A DNA stretch of 64,000 nt from an uncultured Devosia sp. (GTDB taxonomy: Bacteria > Pseudomonadota > Alphaproteobacteria > Rhizobiales > Devosiaceae), in assembly GCF_963517015.1 (NCBI RefSeq), contig NZ_CAUQDV010000002.1:620001-684000 (forward strand), written 5' to 3'. Positions within the stretch are counted from its first letter, which is position 1. Each line of letters opens with the position of its first letter. Shown here piece after piece: positions 1 through 11,412 of this stretch. The translations under genes were made by a program, and so were the position numbers. A model generated the notes under the pieces. It was not told the origin of the DNA and searched no databases. It saw only the letters and a list, made by a program, of their open reading frames with translations.

Positions 1-460
1 GCGAATAGACCCAGGCGGTGCGCAGGATGGCGTGATTATGTGTGGCCGATGCAACCGCGCGTTCGCCCGCCAGCTTGGTCGCGCCATAGACGCCAAGCGG
101 ATTGGTCTTGTCGCTCTCGACATAGGGCGACGGCTTGCTGCCATCGAACACATAGTCGGTAGAGAGATGGATGATGGGAATGCCAAGTTCGCCGGCGAGG
201 CGGGCCAGGGCTGCCGGACCATGGGCGTTGATCCGCTCCGCCAGATCGGCTTCCGTCTCGGCCTTGTCGACAGCGGTATAGGCCGCCGCCGAGACGATCG
301 CATCGGGTCTTGCCTCGGCGATACGGAACAGGCCTTCCTGCGGATTGGCGAGGTCGAGCTCCGGGCGGCCCATGGCGATGATCTGCACGCCCCTGGCCGC
401 GCCGCGCTCGATCAGCGCGGTGACGACCTGCCCGGTCCTTCCCGTGACCAGCAGCCTCAT
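1..460 (-). CDS. rfbD: dTDP-4-dehydrorhamnose reductase (3' end outside window)
   Basis: Last step of dTDP-L-rhamnose synthesis: NADPH-dependent reduction of dTDP-4-dehydro-L-rhamnose. About 153 residues are visible; the C-terminal half runs off the left edge. The start [12 protein letters not shown] carries the nucleotide-binding glycine motif (G7, G10), and further on STDYVFDG and a TKLAGE stretch match the RmlD/SDR family. The ATG at 460 overlaps the stop of rfbB (ATGA), so the two are probably translationally coupled. The gene order rfbC-rfbB-rfbD suggests rfbA lies just beyond the window. Confidence 0.93.
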   Translation of the reverse strand, partial: MRLLVTGRTGQVVTALIERGAARGVQIIAMGRPELDLANPQEGLFRIAEARPDAIVSAAAYTAVDKAETEADLAERINAHGPAALARLAGELGIPIIHLSTDYVFDGSKPSPYVESDKTNPLGVYGATKLAGERAVASATHNHAILRTAWVYS

Positions 461-1521
461 GGCTTGGTCTGGTTGCCGGGTGCGAGACCCAGCCGCTCGC
501 CGGCATAGTTCTGCCGCAGCGGCCGCCACCACCAGTCATTGGCCAGATACCAGTCCACGGTGCGGGCAATGCCGGTGTCGAAATTCTCCTGCGCCTTCCA
601 GCCCAGTTCCGTTTCGAGCCGTGTCGCGTCGATGGCATAGCGCGCATCATGGCCGGGGCGGTCGGTCACGAACTGGATCAGTTTTTCCCGCGGGGCGCCG
701 GTGGGCAGGCGCTCGTCGAGCAAGGCGCAAATCCGGCGCACGACGTCGATGTTCCTGACCTCATTGCGGCCGCCGACATTATAGGTCTCGCCCACCCTGC
801 CCCGCTCGATGATGAGATCAAGCGCGCGCGCGTGATCCTCCACATAGAGCCAGTCGCGGATATTGCTGCCCTTGCCATAGACCGGCAAAGCCTTGCCTTC
901 TATGGCATTGAGAATGGTCAGCGGGATCAGCTTTTCGGGGAAGTGATAGGGGCCGTAGTTGTTGGAGCAATTGGAGACCACGACCGGCATGCCATAGGTC
1001 CGCGCCCAGGCCTTGGCGAGATGGTCGGATGCCGCCTTCGAAGCCGAATAGGGCGAGCTTGGATCATAGGGCGTCTTTTCGGTGAAGAGACCCGTATCGC
1101 CCAGCGAGCCATAGACCTCGTCGGTCGAGACATGATGGAACCGAAAGCGCGCCTTTGCCTCGGCATCGAGCCCTGACCAATAGGCGCGCGCAGCTTCGAG
1201 CATGGTGAAGCTGCCGATGACATTGGTATGGACGAAATCGGCGGCGCCGGCAATCGAGCGATCGACATGGCTCTCAGCTGCCAAATGCATGACGCGATCA
1301 GGGCGGAAGTTCTGGAACGCCTCGTTGATGGCGCGTACATCGCAGATGTCGGCCTTGAGGAAAAAATGATTGTTGCGCCCCTCGACTTCCCGCAAGGAGG
1401 CGGGATTGCCGGCATATGTCAGCTTGTCGACGGTCAGCACCTCATAGTCCTTTTCGAGCACGAGATGCCGCACCAGGGCCGAGCCGATAAAGCCGGCGCC
1501 ACCCGTCACCAGAACCCGCAT
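457..1521 (-). CDS. rfbB: dTDP-glucose 4,6-dehydratase
   Basis: Converts dTDP-glucose to dTDP-4-dehydro-6-deoxyglucose in the dTDP-L-rhamnose pathway, in the cytoplasm. The 354-residue protein has the family's usual length. It shows the NAD-binding GGAGFIG motif at residues 7-13, the STDEVYG stretch around 132-138 with the catalytic Asp-Glu pair, and the Y158-x3-K162 pair of extended SDR enzymes. The start lies 1 nt after the rfbC stop and the end overlaps rfbD, so the three genes form one tight operon read leftwards. Confidence 0.97.
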   Translation of the reverse strand: MRVLVTGGAGFIGSALVRHLVLEKDYEVLTVDKLTYAGNPASLREVEGRNNHFFLKADICDVRAINEAFQNFRPDRVMHLAAESHVDRSIAGAADFVHTNVIGSFTMLEAARAYWSGLDAEAKARFRFHHVSTDEVYGSLGDTGLFTEKTPYDPSSPYSASKAASDHLAKAWARTYGMPVVVSNCSNNYGPYHFPEKLIPLTILNAIEGKALPVYGKGSNIRDWLYVEDHARALDLIIERGRVGETYNVGGRNEVRNIDVVRRICALLDERLPTGAPREKLIQFVTDRPGHDARYAIDATRLETELGWKAQENFDTGIARTVDWYLANDWWWRPLRQNYAGERLGLAPGNQTKP

Positions 1522-1522
1522 G

Positions 1523-2092
1523 TCAGGCCTCCCCGCCGAGCTGGAAATAGCCCGGCAATTCGCTCAGCAGCGGCTGGATCGTATCCTTAGGCGAGAGCAG
1601 CGTGGGATCGGCGACATCGGGCCATGTGATCCCGATCGCTGGATCGTTCCAGCGCACGCCTTTGTCGGCATCCTTGCTGTAATAGGACGTGACCTTATAG
1701 CTCACTAAACAGTCGGGCTCGAGCGTACAGAAGCCATGGAGGAACCCCGGCGGCACCCAGAGCTGGTTGCCCTCGTCGGCACTCAGTGTCAGCGAAGTCC
1801 ACTGCCCGAAACTGCTCGAACCTTTCCGAATATCGACCACGACATCGAAAATCGACCCGGAAAGACAGCGCACCAGTTTGCCCTGGGCATGAGGCTCGCT
1901 CTGGAAATGCAGCCCCCGCACCACCCCGACATGCCGGCTCAGCGACTGGTTTTCCTGCACAAAGTCCACGTCGGCCACATTGGCCCGGAACCAGTCCTCG
2001 CGGAAAGTCTCGGAGAAATAGCCCCGCGTGTCGCCGTGACGGGCGGCAGTGATTTCCACAATATCAGCCAGACTCGCCTTACGAAATCTCAT
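1523..2092 (-). CDS. rfbC: dTDP-4-dehydrorhamnose 3,5-epimerase
   Basis: Double epimerisation at C3 and C5 that gives dTDP-4-dehydro-L-rhamnose. The 189-residue cupin protein has the expected RGLHFQ motif with the catalytic His near residue 62 and the VPPGFLHGF stretch around 114-121. I chose the ATG at 2092 (MRFRKAS); an in-frame TTG at 2101 is also open but is less likely. First gene of the rfb operon in this window, preceded by an AT-rich intergenic stretch that presumably holds the promoter. Confidence 0.95.
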   Translation of the reverse strand: MRFRKASLADIVEITAARHGDTRGYFSETFREDWFRANVADVDFVQENQSLSRHVGVVRGLHFQSEPHAQGKLVRCLSGSIFDVVVDIRKGSSSFGQWTSLTLSADEGNQLWVPPGFLHGFCTLEPDCLVSYKVTSYYSKDADKGVRWNDPAIGITWPDVADPTLLSPKDTIQPLLSELPGYFQLGGEA

Positions 2093-2402
2093 CGCGTCCA
2101 ATCACAAACTTGCTTTGCACTCTAATGTTAAAACAAAATTCATCGCAATGCTACCAAATCCAATTCGAGCAACAACACAAGGTTAACTGCCATTAACCTG
2201 TCCCGTTACGACGATGACAACTGATTTTTGACAATACAACTTGCACCATCATTTGATGATGTACTTACATAAAACGTCAACGGCGGCGATAACTCAGCAC
2301 GTCTCGCCAACGCAGAAACATTGTAGGGATTATGACGCTTGGCCGAAGCCAAGCCAGCCCTGCGTTCGAAGGAAGGAAGGGATCCTGCACTCGATCCAGT
2401 CA
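2093..2402. other. AT-rich intergenic stretch upstream of rfbC
   Basis: No convincing gene. Base composition drops clearly below the flanks. It contains an inverted repeat GGTTAA-6 nt-TTAACC at 2181-2198, about 90 nt upstream of rfbC, which could be an operator for the rfb operon. Short open frames here have no recognisable domain and atypical composition. Confidence 0.5.
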
Positions 2403-4731
2403 TTAGACACGGGACGATGCGATGCGGAAGCCGATCGCCGCAAATAGAGCCAGCCATGGCACCGGCTCCTTGAACAGCCGTACGATGAGCGAATTGACCT
2501 GATAGTGGCTGAGATAGATGAACATCGATGAGCCGGCGATTTCGGCGAAGACAACCTTGGCCGCGTGGGGCACGGTCAATTCCGGCAGAAAAAGCAGAAG
2601 GGCGCTGCCGCCGAGAATATAGGCACCTCCCGAACTAAAACCGTGATGCATGATTACCGCGACGGTCACGACCGCTATGGCGATCAGCCGATCGCGTGCG
2701 TTCTGGGCACAAGCTATCAGCATCCCTCCGCCGACAGTCCAGAAATACCAGATCGGGGTACGGTGGAAGATATAGTTGGTATCCCAGACCATTTCGGACA
2801 GCCAGCTCGCCGCCGTGGCGATGACGCCAATACTGGCCGTCATCGGATTGTTTCGAAGCAGGCGCCTCAAACTCGGGAAAGACAGCAGCGCCGCTATGAT
2901 CAGCAGCAGTTGCATTTATATTTCGGAGAAATAGTAATAGTCGATGTGATATTCACGCGGGTCGAACCAGTTCTAGATCAGCAAGAGCGGCTTGAGCTCG
3001 AAAGTCCTTGCAAGAATCTGAATGGTGATGACGACTAGGACCGTCGGGATCGCCACCCGCAATACAGTCCACAACAGCGTCGCAGTCTGGCTGGTCCGGT
3101 CAATTTACGGCCATTGGAATCGCATGATGCTATAGCCACACCGCATGAACAGGAAATAGGCCGCGCCCCAGTTACTGCTGTAGGAAAACACGTCGAGGTG
3201 CAGAACCACGATACAGATCATGAAGAAGGCGCGCGTCAGCGTCGGCGATTTCAGCCGGCTCGCTACCTTGTGCATGCCCGTCTGCGGGCTCGCCTCCAGA
3301 CTATCGTGCAGCTGGGCGATGGTCAGCTTCTCCCAGCCCCTCGGCAGCGCCCCATAAGTCTTCTCGAAGCCCATCGAGAAGCGGATATAGCTCAGCGATT
3401 CGCCACCCAGGGTCTCGAAACTGTCCTGGGGCCCAACCACATGCGCGGGGAAAAAGGCCTTGAAGAAGGCCAGCATGGCGCGGGACGGCTTCTGCTGGGG
3501 TATCGGCTGATTTCAAGGCGCCGGCGGGCGGCGGCATGACGAATTGCTCGGCCATTCTGCGCCGCGACGACTTGCCAGTCGCTCTGGACATGCAGCCCAT
3601 CGCCGGCGAACAGGCCGAGTACCTGCAGGGCATGACTGGCGACCGACCGCAATTGACCGAGAGAGAACTGCCCGGAATCGGACACCACGAGCACGCCGTC
3701 GCCGCGCAGGGCGCCCGGCACCTTGGCCACAACGACATTGCCGCCCTAGCCAAGCAGCCTGTTGATGCGGGCCTCGAACTTGTCGGGGTAGATCTTGATG
3801 CCCCCGGAATTTATCAGGTCGTCCGCCCGACCATCATAGTAGAGCTGGCTATTGCTGAAATGGCCGAGATCCTTGGTCTCCAGCCAGCCATCGGCATCGA
3901 GCATGTCGACGAGCTGGCCGTACTCGATGCGATTGCGCGTAACATGGGGACCGCGGATACGGATCCGCCCCTCGTCCGATATGGCGATCTCCGTCTGGCC
4001 GACCGCCGCGCCCACCGAGTCCAACGCCTCGTCGGATGCTTTGGAAACGGGCAGAAAGGTGCTGCGGGACGCTTCGGTCAGGCAATAATGCTGGACGATG
4101 CGCGCATTGGGAAACATGATCCGAATGCTACGCTTTTCGGCGCCTGTCAGATATTGCGAGCCGATTTCCAGCCAGCGCAGCTTTGCCGCCGCCTCCCCGA
4201 TTTTTTCCGGTGTCTGCAGCAAGAGCCGCAGCAGCGTCGGCACGGCGGAGAAGGCATTGACCTCTCCCGATCCGAGCATGCGGGCTATCTCGCCTGGGTC
4301 AAGCCGCGAGACGGTAGATAGGATCGGCCTCCGACCGCGCTGATTGCGCGGATGCGACCCATGCCGAAGCTATAGGTCTCCGGGACGCAGACATATTCTC
4401 GGATTTCGGCGGTCAGCCCCATCTGCTCGATGATCCGCTCCGCCGCATCGGCGAGATTGGCATAAGTCAGTACGATGGTCTTCGGCTTGCCTTCCGTTCC
4501 TGAGGTGTAGGAAATCTGGGTTGGCCGGTCTTCGCGGATCAGGTCATGGCCGGCTGCAAACCAGCCCGTCTGATCGTCAATAAGGATGCAGCGATCAACC
4601 GCTATGCCAGTAAGCGCCTGTGCGGCAGCTAGGTCGGGGACGTTGACGGAGGGCTGACGCACCTCGTTGAGCGCAGACACATTTTGGATATAAGACAACG
4701 AGTTGCGCATGACGAGCGCAGTGGCCATCAA
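2403..4731 (-). pseudogene. Decayed acyl-AMP ligase / acyl carrier / membrane acyltransferase fusion gene
   Basis: Read leftwards, adjacent frames spell three domains in order. First comes an AMP-forming ligase: the P-loop-like YTSGTEGKPK near 4510, then YDGRADDLINSGG near 3830. A carrier domain with the phosphopantetheine-type GGESLSY motif follows near 3400, then a multi-TM acyltransferase (Acyltransferase_3-like) from about 3230 to 2403. The frame is broken near 4290-4310 (shift), at a TAG at 3746-3748, between about 3390 and 3500 (shift), near 3110 (shift), at a TAG at 2973-2975 and at a TAA at 2916-2918. Homology continues across each break, so this is one gene carrying several lesions rather than several small genes. 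The N terminus also looks short for an AMP ligase. When intact it probably activated and transferred an acyl group onto a cell-surface glycan, which fits the rfb and glycosyltransferase neighbours. Confidence 0.85.
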
Positions 4732-5111
4732 ATTCTGATTTGGCAGTCTGATCTACTCTATACTAAATGCACACAAATTCGCCGGTTCAATATTGCACCC
4801 TCCTATCGGCATACCAGTCAATATTCTGTAAAACTCCAGTGATGATTAATTTCGCCAGACAAAAAAATCCGCACACTTGAAATGTAAAAAACAACTCACG
4901 CTTTTCCCTATATTTGAAGCGGAAATTACTCCGAGAACTACGCCGAAACTTTCCCGCATCTATGTGCGTTAGCCATTTCGCCAAATCCCAGACCATCAAG
5001 CTTGTCAGATCAATGGCTCTGGCGATAGTTTAACGTCCAATACGAATAGACCATATCCTGCAAGGCGATAAAGTTTCTTGAGCTTTGGCCTTTTTTCGTG
5101 GTGGAGTGCAC
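4732..5111. other. AT-rich intergenic stretch before the GT25 gene
   Basis: About 380 nt of lower-GC sequence between the pseudogene and the rightward glycosyltransferase gene. A 70-codon open frame on the minus strand (4787-4999) has no recognisable domain or ribosome binding site and I do not accept it. TTGTCA at 5002-5007 and TAGTTT at 5026-5031 (18-nt spacer) are a weak promoter candidate for the downstream gene. Confidence 0.4.
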
Positions 5112-5852
5112 ATGACTGCGGAGGCTGGCGAGTCGCTGCTTGCGACCTTTGAACGAGTTCGGATCATCAATTTGAAGACACGCACGGACCGCCGCCGCGA
5201 GACCAGCGCCGAATTTGCGCGGCTGGGCCTGCCGGTCGATGGTGGCAGAGTGGCCTTCCACGAAGCCAAAAGGCCGTCTGATCCCGGCGGCTTCCAAACG
5301 ATCGGCGCGCGCGGTTGCTTTTTCAGCCATCTCGGTATTCTCGAAGCCGCGTTGGACGATGGCGTCGAGAATGTCCTTATCGTCGAAGACGACCTCGATT
5401 TTTCCAGGGATGCGGAACACTTGCTTCCTGCCGCCCTGGGCCAACTGGCAACTCGCCACTGGGACGTATTCTATGGTGGTCTCCTGAGCTGTTCCATCCC
5501 CGCCGAATGCAGCACAGACCAGCCGCTGTCGCGGGCCAGTTCGGGCAATGGCGTCATGGGTGCGCATTTCATCGCTTTCTCAAGGGCGGCTGTGCAACTG
5601 GCAGTCCCTTACCTCAACGCCATAGCAAAGCGTCCGCCCGGTTCGCCGGGGGGCGGCCCAATGCATGTCGACGGGGCCTATTCGTGGTTGCGGCAGGCTC
5701 ACCCGGAGCTCGAGACCTGGTTCGCTTCGCCGGAACTTGGACATCAGCGCGCGTCGCGAACGGATATTCACGAGCTTTGTTTCATCGATAGAACCCCCTT
5801 CATCCGCGACGTGGCGACCTTGGCTCGTCGCATGAAACGAAAGTTCCTTTAG
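5112..5852 (+). CDS. Glycosyltransferase family 25 protein (LPS/EPS type)
   Basis: The 246-residue protein matches family 25 glycosyltransferases, which add hexoses to lipooligosaccharide. An N-terminal RIINLKTRTDRR segment is followed by RGCFFSHLGILEAAL and then LIVEDDLDF, the family's acidic motif, around residue 90-100. I chose the ATG at 5112 because GGAG lies 6 nt upstream; the frame is open to 5085 but without a site. It lies 18 nt before the next rightward gene, so the two are probably one unit. Acceptor and donor sugars cannot be read from sequence. Confidence 0.85.
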   Translation: MTAEAGESLLATFERVRIINLKTRTDRRRETSAEFARLGLPVDGGRVAFHEAKRPSDPGGFQTIGARGCFFSHLGILEAALDDGVENVLIVEDDLDFSRDAEHLLPAALGQLATRHWDVFYGGLLSCSIPAECSTDQPLSRASSGNGVMGAHFIAFSRAAVQLAVPYLNAIAKRPPGSPGGGPMHVDGAYSWLRQAHPELETWFASPELGHQRASRTDIHELCFIDRTPFIRDVATLARRMKRKFL

Positions 5853-5870
5853 GGTCAGGCGAGAAGTCTT

Positions 5871-6812
5871 ATGCACGAGAATGTTGTCGTCGGCTTTTGC
5901 ACAAACATGGCGCCTGATGGTCCGGCGATCCTGTGCCGTTCGGTCCGGCAACACCTGCCGTCGAGCAGTACCGAAATCGTGCTCATAACCAATGATCCGG
6001 CCAGATACGAGGCGCATCTAAAAGGTCTCGATGTTTCCTATCGGATGACGCCTTCGGACATGACGCGCCAGACGAAAGTGCGGGAGAAGCTTGCGAAACG
6101 CCTGGCAGTCCATGCAGGCCGGCTGCTCGGCGGCAGCGTGATCGACCGGGCAATTACGGGTGGCGCAATTGCCAGATTTCAGGACACTCTGATGGAGGCG
6201 TGGAGCCACCCCATGGCGGCGCGATGGTTCGGCTATGCCGCAGTCATTCGCGAGCGCCCTGCCGCCAAGCGTTTTCTCCTTACCGACACAAAGGATGTCG
6301 TTGTGCAGGATGACTGCTTTTCGATCGTGGCCGATGGCGTCGCCAATATCTTCCAGGAGAGTGAGTTCTTCGGCAATTCATATTGGAATGACAAATGGGT
6401 TCGGGACGGTTTTGGCGATGCGGCGGTCAGGCAGATGGTCGGCATTGAGGCCATCTGCGTCGGCACCGTGCTGGGTTGCAGGGAGCCGATCCTTCGCTTG
6501 GTGGACCGCATAAGCAAGGACTTCATCCGATATCCTTTCCGGACGGTGGAACAGGGAATGATAAACTGGCTTCTATTTTCTGAAGGCGATCCGGAGGGGG
6601 TTGAGCGAGCGCCCAATATATCGGGCGCCGTCACGACATTATCCGGTATTGCCGTGCGCGAGCAACTAATTGGGCAGGATGGGATGATCCGCAGAAAGTC
6701 GGATGGGGCCGTTTGCCCCATCGTGCACATGTATGACCGATTCGAGGATCTCAAAGCCTTTGTCAGGAACCGGTATCTGGCCGACCGAACGCAAAATGAG
6801 GAACTGGTCTAG
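5871..6812 (+). CDS. Putative GT-A-like glycosyltransferase, uncharacterised
   Basis: A 313-residue soluble protein with no signal peptide or membrane segment. I do not recognise a named family. The stretch LLTDTKDVVVQDDCF (about residues 136-150) resembles the Asp-rich donor-site motif of several nucleotide-sugar transferases (pattern D-x-x-D-V-x-x-Q). The later segments SEFFGNSYWND and RTVEQGMINWL also resemble proteins of capsule and LPS loci. It lies just after the GT25 gene and shares its lower GC. Function is inferred mainly from context. Confidence 0.6.
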   Translation: MHENVVVGFCTNMAPDGPAILCRSVRQHLPSSSTEIVLITNDPARYEAHLKGLDVSYRMTPSDMTRQTKVREKLAKRLAVHAGRLLGGSVIDRAITGGAIARFQDTLMEAWSHPMAARWFGYAAVIRERPAAKRFLLTDTKDVVVQDDCFSIVADGVANIFQESEFFGNSYWNDKWVRDGFGDAAVRQMVGIEAICVGTVLGCREPILRLVDRISKDFIRYPFRTVEQGMINWLLFSEGDPEGVERAPNISGAVTTLSGIAVREQLIGQDGMIRRKSDGAVCPIVHMYDRFEDLKAFVRNRYLADRTQNEELV

Positions 6813-6830
6813 ACCGCCTCTGCCCCCGCG

Positions 6831-7031
6831 CTAGTGCGATGTCTTGTGCAGGATGTACCAGTCGTAGAGATGCTTGGCCGCCTTGACGGCTTCGGTCTCG
6901 GAGGGGAAATGCAGCGGCGGCGTGTGGTCCTCGCCTCCGATCCGCGCCCAGGGCTGAAAGCCCATGCCGACAATGCGCCTGGCACCGAAATTCCCGAATT
7001 GCGGCTTCGCGTCTTTCCGTGGTGTTGCCAT
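6831..7031 (-). CDS. Small conserved-type hypothetical protein
   Basis: A 66-residue soluble protein with a basic N terminus (MATPRKDAK) and a helical C-terminal part (SETEAVKAAKHLYDWYI). It is supported as a gene by a GGGAG ribosome binding site 6-7 nt before the ATG and by a sensible composition. It converges on the upstream glycosyltransferase gene and stands alone before the GGDEF-EAL gene. No function can be assigned. Confidence 0.6.
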   Translation of the reverse strand: MATPRKDAKPQFGNFGARRIVGMGFQPWARIGGEDHTPPLHFPSETEAVKAAKHLYDWYILHKTSH

Positions 7032-7107
7032 TGCGCTCTCCCGGGACCGAAGGCGCTAGAACACTCCAATTTTAACCATAAGTCGAGTCAGCTGGACCGT
7101 GCCACGG

Positions 7108-9297
7108 TCAGGCGCGCCGGCGCAGGGCGGGCGCGGGGCGGTTGGTCGTGCTCAGCAGGCCCAGCAGCGCTGCAGGCGGAATGGGGCGAGACAGCAGGTA
7201 GCCCTGCAGGTAGGTGCAGCCCATGGCCACCAGTTCCTCGCGCTGGAATTCCTGCTCGACGCCTTCGGCGGTAATACTGAGCTCCATGGCCTTGCCCATG
7301 TCCACGATGGCGCGGACGATATGGGACAGCTGCTCGTCCTTGTCGAGCTGGGCAATCAGCGAGCGGTCGATCTTGATCTTGTCGATGCGATAATTGCGCA
7401 GGTAGCTGATCGAGGCATAGCCTGCGCCGAAATCGTCGATTGCGATGCGAATGCCGGCCGCGCGCAATTTGCCCAGGGTCTGTTGCACCTCGCTTGAACT
7501 CTGCAGCAGGACGCCCTCGGTGATCTCGATTTCCAGTCGCGAAGGCTCGAGGCCGATTTCCTTGAGGGTCGAGAGGATTTCATCGGCCAGGTCGGCACGA
7601 TTGAACTGCACCGGAGAAACGTTCACGGCCACCCAGTTGAGATTGGCCTTCCTGGCGAAGGTGCAGGCGCGCCGCAGGACGAACATGCCGATATCGTCGA
7701 TCAGACCCGACCCCTCGGCGAGGTCGATGAACAGTTCGGGCGAGATCGGACCACGGGTAGGATGGTTCCAGCGCAACAGGGCTTCCGCACCAGCGATCTT
7801 GCCGTCAGCCGCCTGGAAAATGGGCTGATAGACAACGTCGAGCTGATCCTGCAGCAGCGCGTGGCGCAGGTCGATTTCGAGCGTCAGGCGTTCCTTGCGA
7901 TCGGCATCCATGGAGGGATCATAGAGCGTATAGCGATTGCGGCCATTGGTCTTGCTGGCATAGAGCGCGAGATCGGCACGGCGTGCCAGTTCGTCAGGCG
8001 CAATGCTGGCGGGCTCGATGGCAAAACCCATGCTGACGCTGGGTTGCAGCACGCCCGTCGAGAGGGTGACCGGGTCCTGCAACGCCTGGATCAGACGCTG
8101 GCAGATCCAGCGGGCATGGCCATCGCTGACAATGCCGGGCTGCACGATGGCGAATTCGTCGCCACCCAGCCGGCCCAAGGTCGCCTCTTCGGGCAGTTCG
8201 ACAAGCAGGCGACGGCCGACTTCACGCAGCAGTTCGTCCCCTGCCCCATGGCCATAAGTATCGTTGACGTCCTTGAAGCGATCGAGATCGACGGCGATCA
8301 GCAGGACCTTGGTCTCGGCCAACGTGCGATATTGCAGGGCCTCGCGCACACGCTGCTCGAAGAGCATGCGATTGGCGGCGCCGGTCAATGGATCATGCAT
8401 GGACAAAAAGCTGGCCCGGGTCTGGCTGCTTTCAAGCCGCAGGGAGGTGCGGCGGAGCCAGGCGAGCAGGAAGAAGATGCAACAGCCGATGACGATCAGC
8501 GACAGGATGGCCGGCAGGGCAATCTGCCCGAACAGTTTCGCGGCCGGCTGAGGTGCCGTCCACTGGATATAGGCGACGGTGCGGCCCTGCCCGTCGTCGA
8601 GCGCCACGCGGGCTTCCGATGCCGGGCGGCCGGAGACGCGGATACCCGGCAGGCCGAGGCGCTGCGAAACGGCCGTCATGGCCTGCTCGTCAAGCTGGAT
8701 GATCGAGGCCAGCAGAAGCGGATTGTTGATGAAATCGCCGTCAGTGGTGAAGGCGCGGAGCGGCCGCACGCTGATTAGGGCGACGGTGCCATCATCCAGC
8801 CGGCGGATGCCATAGCAGCAAAGCGCCGTCGGTTGACCCTCGACGCTGGGCAGGGACAGATTGGCCCGCACCTGCTGGCTGATCGCGAAGAGGGCAGCCT
8901 TGTCGGCTAAAGCGATCTCGCTGGCAGCCTTGCGTCCCTGCGCGCCGGCCTGCAGCACCGCTCCATTGGCGTAGTAGACATAGGTCCGGTCGTGCTTGAA
9001 TTCGCGACTGAGCCAATCGGCCATGGGCTTGGGCACCCATGCGGTGACGCCATGATCGGAATAGAAGACCCCGTCCTTGCGGTTGGCGGCCGTGCTTTGC
9101 TCGAGCTGCACACGCCGGCCGAGTTCATCGATGTCGGCGGCGACGGCCTGCTTTTGTTCATTGAGAGCCGCGCCGTCGATTTCGCGGGCCATCCACGAAG
9201 CGCAAAACACCAGGGCGATGAGGATCAGCGCGCCGAATGCCAGCGATATCCACGCAATGTGGAATGACACGCGGTGTGGTGCGGTCGATGTCGGCAT
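7108..9297 (-). CDS. Membrane CHASE4-like/GGDEF/EAL cyclic-di-GMP protein
   Basis: A 729-residue signalling protein. A TM helix at about 14-36 and another at about 258-280 flank a periplasmic sensor that resembles CHASE4 (about 37-257). Next come a GGDEF domain (GGDEF intact at 378-382) and an EAL domain (E505-A-L, then IAIDDFGAGYAS and ITAEGVE further on). Both catalytic signatures are intact, so it could make or degrade c-di-GMP; which activity dominates cannot be told. No HAMP linker is evident. It is monocistronic, between the small protein gene and the rhamnoside importer operon. Confidence 0.93.
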   Translation of the reverse strand: MPTSTAPHRVSFHIAWISLAFGALILIALVFCASWMAREIDGAALNEQKQAVAADIDELGRRVQLEQSTAANRKDGVFYSDHGVTAWVPKPMADWLSREFKHDRTYVYYANGAVLQAGAQGRKAASEIALADKAALFAISQQVRANLSLPSVEGQPTALCCYGIRRLDDGTVALISVRPLRAFTTDGDFINNPLLLASIIQLDEQAMTAVSQRLGLPGIRVSGRPASEARVALDDGQGRTVAYIQWTAPQPAAKLFGQIALPAILSLIVIGCCIFFLLAWLRRTSLRLESSQTRASFLSMHDPLTGAANRMLFEQRVREALQYRTLAETKVLLIAVDLDRFKDVNDTYGHGAGDELLREVGRRLLVELPEEATLGRLGGDEFAIVQPGIVSDGHARWICQRLIQALQDPVTLSTGVLQPSVSMGFAIEPASIAPDELARRADLALYASKTNGRNRYTLYDPSMDADRKERLTLEIDLRHALLQDQLDVVYQPIFQAADGKIAGAEALLRWNHPTRGPISPELFIDLAEGSGLIDDIGMFVLRRACTFARKANLNWVAVNVSPVQFNRADLADEILSTLKEIGLEPSRLEIEITEGVLLQSSSEVQQTLGKLRAAGIRIAIDDFGAGYASISYLRNYRIDKIKIDRSLIAQLDKDEQLSHIVRAIVDMGKAMELSITAEGVEQEFQREELVAMGCTYLQGYLLSRPIPPAALLGLLSTTNRPAPALRRRA

Positions 9298-9450
9298 GCC
9301 AGCAAAAGTCCCCCTGTCCAGCAGGTTACAGCGGGATTGCTTGTATGCGTCTTAAGATCGCAAAGGCTTTGAAGTCTCGGTGAAGAACACCTTAATCGTT
9401 ACGTAGATTTCCGAGGCGAGTGGCAAGCATAGCGGGATCAACGGGGAAAT

Positions 9451-9478
9451 CGGCTCCGGCGAATAATTGCCGGAGCCG
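9451..9478 (-). terminator. Stem-loop after the rhamnoside importer operon
   Basis: Perfect 10-bp stem CGGCTCCGGC / GCCGGAGCCG with an 8-nt AT-rich loop, 8 nt beyond the stop of the ATPase gene. On the minus strand it is followed by ATTTCC, a short T run, so it is a plausible intrinsic terminator. Confidence 0.6.
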
Positions 9479-9485
9479 GCTTCAA

Positions 9486-10574
<1,089 letters not shown>

Positions 10575-10578
10575 GGGA

Positions 10579-11412
10579 TTATCCTTTGACGGCGCCGGCG
10601 GTCATGCCAGCCACGATCTGTCGGTTGAAGAAGAGGAAGACGATCAGCGGCGGAATGGTGATCAGCGCGATATTGGTGAAGAGCAGGTTGTAGGACGTGT
10701 TGAACTGGCTCTGGAAGTTATAGAGCGTCAGCTGCACCGTCGCATTGGCATTTCCCGGCAGGTAGTAGAGCGGGTTGGTGAAGTCGTTGAAGATGCCCAC
10801 CGACTGCACGACGATATTGGTCACGGTCACCGGCCAGAGCAGCGGCAGCACCACGCGGAAGAAGACGTCGAGCGGGCGCGCACCGTCGATGATTGCCGCC
10901 TCGTCGAGCTCGCGCGGAATGGTGGCGATGAAGGCGCGATAGAGGATGATGGTGAAGGGCAGATTGTAGGCCACTTCCACCAGGATCATGCCATGCAGCG
11001 TGCCAAAGAGTTTGAGCCCCTGCAGCAGCCAGATGGTGGGCACCACGGCGGGCGGCACCATGAGGCCGGCCAGAATCAGGAACTCAACGAGGCCGTTCCA
11101 GCGCGTCTTGCGGCGGGCGAGCACGAAGCCAACCATAGCCCCGAAGACCACCAGCAGCGTCACGCTGGCGACGGTCAGGATGGTTGAGTTGATGAAGGCC
11201 GTAACCAGCATCCAGTTGCGGGTCGTGACCACCGTGACGAGATTGTCCCAGAGGTGGAAGCCCGTGGGCAGGGTGAAGTCGAGCTCGCGGGCCTGACGCT
11301 GATCCTTGAAGGCGGTCAGGATAATGAAGACGAAAGGGATGACGAAGACGACAAAGGCAACGGCGAGCGCAATGACGCCGCCAATGATGGAGCCGCGGGA
11401 TCTTTTCATCAC
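10579..11412 (-). CDS. Carbohydrate ABC permease, MalG type
   Basis: A 277-residue inner-membrane permease with about six TM helices, starting with the usual N-terminal helix after a basic patch (MMKRSRG). The cytoplasmic EAA loop is visible as [17 protein letters not shown], the contact site for the ATPase. The ATG overlaps the stop of the partner permease (ATGA), which indicates coupled translation. Cargo is inferred to be rhamnose or rhamnosides from the operon. Confidence 0.92.
   Translation of the reverse strand: MMKRSRGSIIGGVIALAVAFVVFVIPFVFIILTAFKDQRQARELDFTLPTGFHLWDNLVTVVTTRNWMLVTAFINSTILTVASVTLLVVFGAMVGFVLARRKTRWNGLVEFLILAGLMVPPAVVPTIWLLQGLKLFGTLHGMILVEVAYNLPFTIILYRAFIATIPRELDEAAIIDGARPLDVFFRVVLPLLWPVTVTNIVVQSVGIFNDFTNPLYYLPGNANATVQLTLYNFQSQFNTSYNLLFTNIALITIPPLIVFLFFNRQIVAGMTAGAVKG

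Noticed and set aside
3536..4321. 261-codon plus-strand frame across the pseudogene
   Set aside because: It is open only because the opposite strand was coding; the homology signal is all on the minus strand.
2403..4731. Programmed frameshifting as explanation of the broken acyltransferase gene
   Set aside because: Several shifts plus three in-frame stops, without slippery sites that I can see; decay or, less likely, sequencing error is simpler.
4787..4999. 70-codon open frame in the AT-rich gap
   Set aside because: No ribosome binding site, no domain, odd composition; lies among decayed sequence.
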